From the NCBI GenBank assembly GCA_039934875.1, contig JBDTLH010000114.1, forward strand, positions 1-13,914: a stretch of DNA of 13,914 nt. Direction: 5' to 3'. Position 1 is the stretch's first letter; each line of letters opens with the position of its first letter. Under the pieces are notes generated by a model. It was not told where the DNA came from. It saw only the letters and a list, made by a program, of their open reading frames with translations, and ran no database searches. This DNA comes from JBDTLH01 sp039934875. Its GTDB lineage: Bacteria > Acidobacteriota > Terriglobia > Terriglobales > Acidobacteriaceae. Shown piece after piece: positions 1 to 7,300 of this stretch. The translations under genes were made by a program, and so were the position numbers.

Positions 1-752
1 GCCAGATGTGGATCACCGCCCGCCGCCGCGGCCTGCAAACGGGCAAGCTGCTCTTTGACGTCCGCCGGCCACGCACTCGATTGTGCCGTGATCTTATTTA
101 CCGTGGAGCGCAGCAATTCGCCGTCGCCACGCTTCGCGGCAATGCGAGTCAATTCAAGCAGTGCCGCCAGGTTCTCCGGCTCCGCAAAGAGAATCCGCTT
201 GATCAGCCCCTCGAAATCCGCATCGCTGGTTTGGTCTGCCTGGCGCTCCACCTCCGAAGCGAGTTGGTAAGTCGCCCGCAAGTTTTCAGGATTGATCCTG
301 ACCGCCTCGCGCAGGTTCACAATCGCCTTCGCCGGATCGCCACGTTCGCTTTCCAGCAGTCCGAGCAGATAGTAAATGCGGTCATTCTTTGGGACGAGCG
401 CCCGCGCCTGTTCCAACCGCTGCGCCGCCGCATCGTAGCTCCGCTGGCGCAACGCCAGAATGCCCCAGTTCGCCCACCCGGCCGGCTCCGCGGGAACCAA
501 CTTTACCGCCTCAGCAAGACTTCGCTCCGCGCGAACATCGTCGCCCACCTGCAATGCCGCCAAACCGACGTAAAATGCCGAAACAAAAGCGCCATACGTC
601 TTCGAAGAGCTGTTGGCAAGCCTTTCGCCAGAGCGGCACCCCGCCAAAAACATCGCCACTGAGAGCAACGCGCAGATCAGCACCCGGCTCCCGCGGTAAA
701 CCTCTGGGAGACCATTGTTCGTTGCAGTGTTACTTAATACCTGAAAATTCAT
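1..752 (-). CDS. TPR-repeat lipoprotein, 3' end beyond window
   Basis: Reading the minus strand from the ATG at 752-750 gives 250 codons without a stop, up to the window edge, so the C-terminus is missing. Residues 20-39 are a lipoprotein signal: arginines at 20 and 23, a hydrophobic stretch, then lipobox LAG-Cys39. The mature protein should be a membrane-anchored lipoprotein. About residues 57-158 form three consecutive 34-residue tetratricopeptide repeats, with the usual G-x-x-x-x-x-x-G-x-x-x-x-A spacing and closing motifs such as LVPAEP, LVPKND and INPENL. The rest of the visible part is helical. TPRs are protein-interaction scaffolds. In Acidobacteriota similar N-termini can precede FG-GAP/ASPIC domains, but that part would lie outside the window, so the full role is unknown. 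The gene is divergent from the transporter operon and shares its upstream region. The ribosome site (AGAAG) is weak. Confidence 0.82.
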   Translation of the reverse strand, partial: MNFQVLSNTATNNGLPEVYRGSRVLICALLSVAMFLAGCRSGERLANSSSKTYGAFVSAFYVGLAALQVGDDVRAERSLAEAVKLVPAEPAGWANWGILALRQRSYDAAAQRLEQARALVPKNDRIYYLLGLLESERGDPAKAIVNLREAVRINPENLRATYQLASEVERQADQTSDADFEGLIKRILFAEPENLAALLELTRIAAKRGDGELLRSTVNKITAQSSAWPADVKEQLARLQAAAAGGDPHL

Positions 753-813
753 CTGAATCTTCTATTTTTGTTGGCTCTACTGAACATATCGCAAATCAGA
801 GCCGATTCGCTGA

Positions 814-843
814 TTCACATACGGTCGTCGATGCGGCTAATAT
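814..843 (+). promoter_or_regulatory. candidate promoter of the ABC transporter operon
   Basis: TTCACA at 814-819 (5 of 6 to TTGACA) lies 18 bp before TAATAT at 838-843 (4 of 6 to TATAAT). This would start transcription near 850, about 30 nt before the TTG start of the first permease. It lies in the 127-bp gap shared with the divergent lipoprotein gene. It rests on consensus matching alone. Confidence 0.33.
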
Positions 844-866
844 CAGGTTGTAAGCTCCAACACCCG

Positions 867-872
867 AAAGGA
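867..872 (+). promoter_or_regulatory. ribosome binding site deciding the TTG start of permease 1
   Basis: AAAGGA lies 7 nt before TTG at 880. An in-frame stop at 838-840 leaves little room upstream, and no other start codon in that stretch has a Shine-Dalgarno sequence. The TTG is therefore the preferred start of the operon's first gene. Confidence 0.6.
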
Positions 873-879
873 CGAAATC

Positions 880-1638
880 TTGCAACTGAGTGTCCGGCTT
901 CGTCCGGTCATCTTCATCGCCGGTTTGCTCATCGTCTGGCAAATTGCCGCGGACCGGCAATCTGTTCATCTTCTACCCGGCCCCTGGGGAGTGGCGGGCG
1001 GCATCGCCGATCTGCTACGCCACGGACTGTTGTTGAAGTACGTGACCGCCTCGTTGTTCCGCGTCACCTGGGGATTCATTTTGGCGGTGGTCCTCGCTGT
1101 TCCGTTGGGGCTTGCCATCGGATGGTACCGCCGCGCCGAAATGGCATTCAATCCTATCCTTCAAGTCCTTCGTCCTATCTCTCCCCTGGCCTGGATCCCG
1201 ATCGCGATTTTATGGTTTGGCGTAGGCGATCTCGCTGCTATTTTTCTCATCTTTCTGGGCTGCTTCCTCCCCTTGCTGCTGACCGCCATTCAAGCTGTAC
1301 AGAGCGTCCCCGATATCTACGTCAACATCGGCCGCAATTTCGGCCTTCGCCCCTTTGAACTTATCTGCCGCGTACTGTTTCCGGCTGTCATTCCGCAACT
1401 CATCGTCGGTTTGCGGATCACTCTGGGCATCGCCTGGCTGGTGGTGGTCGCAGCGGAGATGATCGCTGTCAACTCCGGCCTTGGCTTCCTGATTGTGGAC
1501 GCGCGCAACGCCGGCAATCGCTACGATCTCGTGCTCGCCGGCATGGTCATGATCGGAACCATTGGCCTGTTGCTGGATATGGGAATACGATCTCTCGAAC
1601 ACATTAAGTCATCCCGCTGGAGCTACTCGGAGGATTAG
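880..1638 (+). CDS. ABC transporter permease 1 (NitT/TauT, SsuC/NrtB-like)
   Basis: This 252-residue inner-membrane protein belongs to the BPD_transp_1 permease family used for nitrate, taurine, alkanesulfonates, bicarbonate and related organic anions. It has about six hydrophobic segments. The cytoplasmic EAA-type coupling loop is around residues 150-178 (GRNFGL, then FPAVIP, ending GLR), where the ATPase docks. The motifs LRPISPLAWIP (97-107) and AAEMIAV (191-197) are typical of the family. Length is normal. The start is TTG with AAAGGA 7 nt before it. The ATPase start follows the stop by only 3 nt, showing an operon. It is closely similar to the second permease of the same operon, well over half identical by eye from residue 97 onward. 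The pair is probably an internal duplication forming a heterodimeric channel. The substrate is not determinable from sequence. Confidence 0.93.
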   Translation: MQLSVRLRPVIFIAGLLIVWQIAADRQSVHLLPGPWGVAGGIADLLRHGLLLKYVTASLFRVTWGFILAVVLAVPLGLAIGWYRRAEMAFNPILQVLRPISPLAWIPIAILWFGVGDLAAIFLIFLGCFLPLLLTAIQAVQSVPDIYVNIGRNFGLRPFELICRVLFPAVIPQLIVGLRITLGIAWLVVVAAEMIAVNSGLGFLIVDARNAGNRYDLVLAGMVMIGTIGLLLDMGIRSLEHIKSSRWSYSED

Positions 1639-1641
1639 GAA

Positions 1642-2442
1642 GTGTCGTTCATGCAAGCCTGTGCCACGCCGCCGCCAGCGCTCGAAATGCTGAAAACAAA
1701 GCTGCGCGCCGAACACATCCACATGGTCTTCCAGCGTGACGGCAAGACTACCCCGGTTCTCGAAGACATCAATCTGCAGGTAGGAGACGGAGAATTTCTC
1801 TGCCTGCTCGGCCCCTCCGGTTGCGGTAAATCGACGCTGCTCAACATCATGGCGGGCTTCCTCTCCCCCAGCAGCGGAGAGATAAGAGTCGATGCCGACA
1901 TCGTGCGCGGGCCGGACCCTCGCCGCATCTTCGTCTTCCAGGAGCGCGGCGTCTTTCCCTGGCTCACCGTTGAAGGTAACATCGCCTTCGGTCTCTTCAA
2001 ATTGTCGCGCTCCCAACGCGAGCAACGGGTTTCGCATTACGTCAAAATGGTTGGTCTTGAGGGGTTCGAAAAAAATTATCCGGCGGAGCTCTCCGGCGGC
2101 ATGAAGCAGCGCCTCGAAGTCGCGCGCGCTCTGGCAGTAAATCCTGACATGCTCTTTCTCGATGAGCCCTTCGGCGCTCTCGACTCGATCACTCGCCTCA
2201 TCATGCGCACTGAGTTGCTGCGCATCTGGGAGGCGGAGCGCAAAACCATCATCTTCGTCACCCACGACATTGATGAAGCGGTGCAACTCGCTGACCGTGT
2301 GGTGGTCATGAGCTCCCGCCCCGCAACCATTCAGCAGATCGTGAAGATCGACATTCCGCATCCTCGCGACATCAGCTCCCCCCGTTACCTTGAACTTCGC
2401 GACGGCATCTTGGAACAGATCGGCTTGGCGCACAAGGTATGA
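1642..2442 (+). CDS. ABC transporter ATP-binding protein (NitT/TauT, SsuB/TauB-like)
   Basis: This 266-residue cytoplasmic nucleotide-binding subunit powers the importer. All catalytic motifs are intact: Walker A GPSGCGKST (57-65), Q-loop Gln100, signature LSGGMKQR (150-157), Walker B MLFLDEP (170-176), D-loop GALD (178-181) and switch His208. The stretch FQERGVFPW after the Q-loop and THDIDEA after the switch are typical of the nitrate/sulfonate subfamily. The GTG at 1642 is chosen because GGAGGA at 1629-1634 lies 7 nt before it. An ATG at 1651 is possible but badly spaced. The N-terminus is about 20 residues longer than in many homologues. The stop overlaps the start of permease 2 (ATGA), so translation is coupled. 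It is the only ATPase in the operon and presumably forms the homodimer serving both permeases. Confidence 0.95.
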   Translation: MSFMQACATPPPALEMLKTKLRAEHIHMVFQRDGKTTPVLEDINLQVGDGEFLCLLGPSGCGKSTLLNIMAGFLSPSSGEIRVDADIVRGPDPRRIFVFQERGVFPWLTVEGNIAFGLFKLSRSQREQRVSHYVKMVGLEGFEKNYPAELSGGMKQRLEVARALAVNPDMLFLDEPFGALDSITRLIMRTELLRIWEAERKTIIFVTHDIDEAVQLADRVVVMSSRPATIQQIVKIDIPHPRDISSPRYLELRDGILEQIGLAHKV

Positions 2443-3221
2443 AATCGTTAGCCGAACCGAGAAAATGGGAGGGCCTCTTCTGGCCCATTCTGGCTTCTGC
2501 GCTGCTGCTCGCGCTGTGGCATTACTGCGTCCGCTGGACGGCCACAACCATCTTTCCTTCTCCCCTCGACGTAGGAAGAGGAATCGCGGAGTTGCTGCGG
2601 GAGGGTGTTCTGTGGACAGATATTGCGGACTCTCTGCGCCGCGTGGCGGTTGGCTTTGGCGCTGCCGCCGCCCTCGGAATTCCGCTGGGACTGATGCTCG
2701 GCTGGTCTCCGGCGGCCGACCGCGTCGTGAATCCCGCCATGCAGATCCTCCGGCCAATCAGCCCCATCGCATGGATCCCGGTAGCCATCATTTTTTTTGG
2801 AATCGGGGACTATGCGGCGATCTTCCTGATCTTCCTCGGCGCCTTCTTTCCCATCGTAGTTGCCTGCGTCGATGGAGTCTCCAACGTGCCCTCAATGTAC
2901 CGCCGCGCCGGCCGTAACTTTGGTCTCGCGCCGTGGCGCCTTCTTGCCCAAGTGATCTTCCCCGCCGCCCTTCCGCGAATTATCATCGGTTTGCGCATCG
3001 CCCTCGGCATTGCCTGGCTGGTGGTAGTCGCCGCCGAGATGATCGCCGTCGATTCCGGCCTGGGATACCTCGTCATCGACTCACGTAATTCGGGCAAGCG
3101 CTATGACCTGGTGGTCGCAGCCATGCTGCTCATCGGAGTGATCGGCCTCACGCTCGATTTCGGCTTCCGTCGCATCGAGAAGATAAAATCCGTTCGCTGG
3201 GGATTCCGCCATGGCCCTTAA
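2439..3221 (+). CDS. ABC transporter permease 2 (NitT/TauT, SsuC/NrtB-like)
   Basis: This 260-residue inner-membrane permease has the same family and layout as permease 1: about six membrane segments, an EAA-type loop around residues 157-187 (AGRNFGL, FPAALP, GLR), the shared motif LRPISPIAWIP (104-114) and AAEMIAV. It differs mainly at the N-terminus, which carries a short charged cytoplasmic lead (MKSLAEPRKWEG). Its ATG overlaps the ATPase stop in an ATGA, and its own end overlaps the binding-protein gene by 11 bp. Four genes are thus packed without gaps. Most SsuC/TauC transporters use one permease gene as a homodimer. Two similar but distinct copies suggest a heterodimer, or two alternative channels sharing one ATPase. 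Confidence 0.94.
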   Translation: MKSLAEPRKWEGLFWPILASALLLALWHYCVRWTATTIFPSPLDVGRGIAELLREGVLWTDIADSLRRVAVGFGAAAALGIPLGLMLGWSPAADRVVNPAMQILRPISPIAWIPVAIIFFGIGDYAAIFLIFLGAFFPIVVACVDGVSNVPSMYRRAGRNFGLAPWRLLAQVIFPAALPRIIIGLRIALGIAWLVVVAAEMIAVDSGLGYLVIDSRNSGKRYDLVVAAMLLIGVIGLTLDFGFRRIEKIKSVRWGFRHGP

Positions 3222-4269
3222 AAACAAAATTCTGCTTGGCGCGCTCCTATGGCTCGTGTTTATCACCGCGCTCCACGGCTATCTAAATGAGAATTGGGCC
3301 GCCGTTCTCAATGATTATCGCCCGGCCGCGCAGCGCAAGATTACCGTTGCCTACCTTCCGGTCACCTGCCAGCTCACCTGCCCGGTCACCGACTACATCT
3401 CGAAATTTTCAGAAAACGGCGAGCTGTTTCTGCCTCGCATGTTCCAGGGATTCCCTGAGATCAAAGAAGCGCTCATCTCCAATAAAGTCCAGGCGGCTTT
3501 CATCGTGGCGCCCATGGCGATTGCCCTGGTGGCGCAGGGCGTTCCCATCAAAGTCGTCTATCTCGGACACCGTTACGGCAGCGCCGTGGTCGTCCGCAAA
3601 AGCGGCCCGGTCAAGACCGTCGCGGATCTGCGCGGACGCACGGTTGCCATACCCAGCCGCTTCTCCGACGAGCGTCTCATCCTCTTTCGCGCCATGAAGG
3701 CGTCGGGAATGAAGCCGGGCGATATCAAAATGGTCGAGATGGCCCCTCCCGATGTCTCCGGAGCGCTCGCCGCTGGCGCCATCGACGCCTTCTCCATGGG
3801 CGAACCATTTCCCTCGCAGGCGGAGATGGCTGGCTATGGCCGCGTCCTCTTTGAGGCGCGTGACTACTGGCCGGATTACATGTCCTGCATTCTTGTCGTG
3901 CGCCAGGACCTGATCGACACCCGCCCCGACGTCGTGCAAGTCTTGGTGGACGGCATCGCCCGCTCCGGCCTGTGGCTCGACAAAGGCAAACCACAGCGCG
4001 ACGATGCCGCCGATTTCGTGGGCCGCTTCTACTACAATCAGAAACCTGCTCTACTTCGTTGGGCGCTCACCAAGCCGATGGACCGCGTCACCTACAGCCC
4101 CCTCGCGCCGCGCAAAGCAGACTTCGATATGGTCCGCGATCTCATGATCGAAACCGGTATCCTCAACAAGAAACTCGAATTCAGCGCCTACACCGATACC
4201 CGTTTCTCAGACAAAGCCAGCATTCAGACCGCCTGGAAATACCAGGCAGGCAGCGCGACCGCCAAATAA
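3211..4269 (+). CDS. ABC transporter substrate-binding protein (NMT1/SsuA/NrtA-like)
   Basis: This 352-residue extracytoplasmic solute-binding protein captures the importer's substrate. Residues 1-22 are a positively charged then hydrophobic signal or anchor segment. There is no lipobox and no clear AxA cleavage site, so it may stay membrane-tethered. The two-lobed NMT1 fold shows in the first strand (ITVAYLP, 44-50), AFIVAPMAIALVAQG (96-110), VADLRGRTVAIP (137-148) and ALAAGAIDAFSMGEP (185-199). An unusual Cys53-x3-Cys57 sits where the ligand-contacting loop of this family begins, with a further Cys226. The start ATG at 3211 has GGGGA 7 nt before it, inside the permease gene. The gene ends at the strong terminator. 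Nitrate, sulfonate, pyrimidine or metal-organic substrates are all possible. Confidence 0.9.
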   Translation: MALKNKILLGALLWLVFITALHGYLNENWAAVLNDYRPAAQRKITVAYLPVTCQLTCPVTDYISKFSENGELFLPRMFQGFPEIKEALISNKVQAAFIVAPMAIALVAQGVPIKVVYLGHRYGSAVVVRKSGPVKTVADLRGRTVAIPSRFSDERLILFRAMKASGMKPGDIKMVEMAPPDVSGALAAGAIDAFSMGEPFPSQAEMAGYGRVLFEARDYWPDYMSCILVVRQDLIDTRPDVVQVLVDGIARSGLWLDKGKPQRDDAADFVGRFYYNQKPALLRWALTKPMDRVTYSPLAPRKADFDMVRDLMIETGILNKKLEFSAYTDTRFSDKASIQTAWKYQAGSATAK

Positions 4270-4280
4270 GCTGACCACGT

Positions 4281-4339
4281 AAAAAAGCCGGTTTACATGC
4301 AAGAATCCACCATAATTCGGTGGATTCTTGCCGCTTTTT
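4281..4339. terminator. bidirectional intrinsic terminator between convergent genes
   Basis: A perfect 13-bp stem (4299-4311 with 4319-4331, arms GCAAGAATCCACC and complement) encloses a 7-nt loop. On the plus strand it is followed by CGCTTTTTG and another T6 run. On the minus strand the sequence after the stem reaches T6 (complement of 4281-4286) 12 nt later. It can therefore stop the transporter operon from the left and the heparinase-like gene from the right. Confidence 0.88.
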
Positions 4340-4380
4340 GATCGTTTTTTGATGTATTTTGGTGCCTTTCGTTGACGAAT

Positions 4381-7300
4381 TTATGGCGTCGCGGCCCCAC
4401 TGGCGCTGATCGCAAAGCTCAGCGTGCCATTCGCGGTAGTGGTGAAACTACCCGCCGCATTCGCTGTCACGGTGACCGTCTGATATCCGCCGCTGGCACT
4501 GATAAGCACTCTGTACCTGGTATTTGCCGGCAACTCCGCCAGCACATCCGTCGAATTCCCTACCGGCATGTAGTAGCTCACATATCCAGCCAACGGGACG
4601 GTAGTACCCGCCGCGCCCGCATTCATCAACACCACCTCCGTCGAGCCGCCACTGGTCATGATCACCCCCGTCATGGTGTGCTGCGAGTTCCAGAAGGGCT
4701 TTACCTGCGCCACCGCGCCGGAGGACGCTGACATATCCAGCACCGTCAGCCATTGCGTATTCGCGCTCGGGGCTGCCGGAGTCACTTGCGTGCGGTACAC
4801 CAGTCCCTCGCCGTCGAGGTCTGAAGTCGCGACCTTCGCCACGCTCGGAGCAACGAAAATCATGCTGCCCGCGAAGTTGTTCTTATAGCTCACATCCAGC
4901 CGCGTCACGCCCCATATCGCCTGGCTCTGTGCCACCTTCACCGGCACCGCCGGAGTATGCCACGCCATGATCTGCGTGTAGGCCACATTACAAATACCGG
5001 TGCGGTCGTAAATCACCACCCGCGCCGGACGCAGATGGATTACCTGACGCGTCCAGCTCGTCACCGGACCGCAATCGGGACTGGCAAAGCCGCGGTACTG
5101 GTCTTCGAGATAACGCGCCGTCGCCAGTGTGTACCGGCTCCCCTCGTCATAAGCGGAGATGGTAGTGCGCGCCTTCCCCGTTCCCAGCGTGGTTGTGCCC
5201 ACCGCCGGTGGATAGCCCGCCGTCTGATTGGGAAGGTCCCCTGGATTCGATGGATTGAATACCTGGAAGGTATTGGCGTAAGTGCGTCTCGCCGCAGCCC
5301 CGTGTGCGTCGGTATTCACGTTCGCCTCGCCCGGCGAGGTCTGCAAGAGCCACGCATTGGGATTTACCAGCAGCGGCGTTCCTCCATGGACCGCGCTGAT
5401 CTCTCCGGCGGCAAACATCTGCTGCGCCTGCACCGGACTGTTGATATACCGCTCCGCCCGCAGCATCCACCAGTTCGCGGATGTGGTCCAGTCGGAGCGC
5501 GCCGCCACCTGATCAATGCCCTGTGCCCAATAGGAGAGCGGCAAATTCCTATAGCTTGCGTCCGGCGACTTCGCATTCCAGAAGAGGAAGCCACTCCACT
5601 CCGGCGCATTCACATTCGGCGCATTGGGATAGAGTTTGCTCACCGCCGCCGCCGTATCGCTCACGAAATGATGGAACTGCGGCGCCATCGGATCGTTGAG
5701 GTATTGCGACAGATAGGAGAAGAATTGGAAGGTGCCGATGAACGGCGTACCCGCGGCATACGAAGTCGCCATGTGCCCCGCATCTTCGTCGTACATACGC
5801 GTGAGGCTCGGCCAGGTGAAGTACATCAGATACTTCGCCATATTTTTAGGAAAGGAATATGGCGCCTGCGCCGAATTCACCAGGTCCACTCCCTGTATAT
5901 CGTTCACCGCAATCACCGGCATCGCCTGGTTGATTGCAGCTCCTCCGTAGTTCATGAAGCCTTCAGGCCATCCGCCGCCGCTCAGATACGCCTGATACCA
6001 CGGCTGCACCCGCTGCAGGTGCTCCTTGTTGTACCAGTCGCTCCAGTAGGTCGCCGCCTGCGGATTGTCCTCCGTCGTCGCCAGCGCGGTGAGCGCCTTG
6101 GCGTTGTAGTACCCCGCGTAGTAGCTCGATTGCGGATGCGCGTACTGTGCGATCTCGCCACTGTCCCACGCGTCAATCCATTGATTCAGCGCATTGTAAA
6201 CCTGCTGCCGTTGCGCCGCACTCATGAGGTTGTAGGCCCAGTCATAGCCCAACGCCATGCCGACGCCATAGTTGCGGATATCGTATCCTCCGTTTTCCGT
6301 GTAGAGCGGCTGGGTGGTTCCCGGCGCGCTCTGATGGCCCGGGTCGGACATCGCCAGCAGAATGCTCACCAGCTTCTTGCCATAGGTTGCCGCCCCGCCT
6401 GGATCGGTCTGCGACAGGGTCTGATAGCAAAGCCCCTGTGCCATCACGTGATGGAAATAATTCGTGCCTCCAAAGCCCGCGCTGATCGCGGAAGATCCGG
6501 GATCGATCGCATCCGGAGTGACCACAGGCGCGGTCAGATTTTGATCGCAGAAAGACTTGAGCGCCGTCCATGTGGGATCGTTGGCTGCCGCCTTCTGTGC
6601 CAGCGTCGCCAGTACGCTCGCATTCAACAACACCCGCGGATGCGCGCTATTGGCTGGCGGTGGCGTCACCGGTGGCTGCGTGACCGGCGGAGGAGGCGTA
6701 CCGGGCGGCGGAGGAGGATCCACTGGAGGAGGCGGCGACGTACCCGGTCCACTCCCCCACTGCGGACCTTGGTCCGTCATCGTCATCGGCTGCACATCTT
6801 CGCGCAGGGGCGCTCCATTCACCGAGCCGCCCGCCGACACTGTTCCCTTTTGCAAAATGATTGTCGCAGGCCCCACTTTGACGGTGAATGTGCCTACGGT
6901 GGGATCGCTCGGATTACTGTCCGCCAACGTCGCGATCACGTTGGGATCACTCGATTTTCTCGATTGCAGAACGTTCAGCGAATAGTTGAGCGTCCGTCCG
7001 GTCTGGTCCTGCTCCAGGCGGGACTGTCCGGCCTTGGAGCAGCCGGCGCAAGCCGTTTCGTCTATCACCCGATAACTCGCGGGAGCAATCAGGCTGCTCA
7101 CCCGCAGCGTTGCCGCCTCGTCATCGCAGCGGAAGTGGGCCCCGTCCTCCACCGTCCACTGCGTCTCGCACTCCAGCGGCGCCGTCTTCACGTCCGCCGC
7201 CCCGGTGCTCAGCATTCGATCAAAGACGATCAGGGTTTGGGAGGCGCGCAAAAAGATGAACTCACGCTCCGCATGTTGCACCGCCAGGTTGTCCCGCTCC

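Noticed and set aside
6..853. Several plus-strand frames near the left edge
   Set aside because: They are antisense to the TPR lipoprotein, which has a lipobox and repeats; the plus-strand products are Arg-rich and featureless.
753..879. A riboswitch ahead of the transporter operon
   Set aside because: The leader would be only about 30 nt from the candidate promoter; GGCTCT/AGAGCC at 771-804 pairs over a 6-bp stem with a large loop and no known aptamer core is seen.
1609..2757. Minus-strand frame of 382 codons over the ATPase gene
   Set aside because: The plus strand carries a complete ABC ATPase with all motifs; this frame has no recognisable domain and spans two real genes.
6660..6745. 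GGCGGAGGAGG-rich repeat DNA as a mobile or regulatory repeat
   Set aside because: It simply encodes the proline-rich linker between the two lyase modules.
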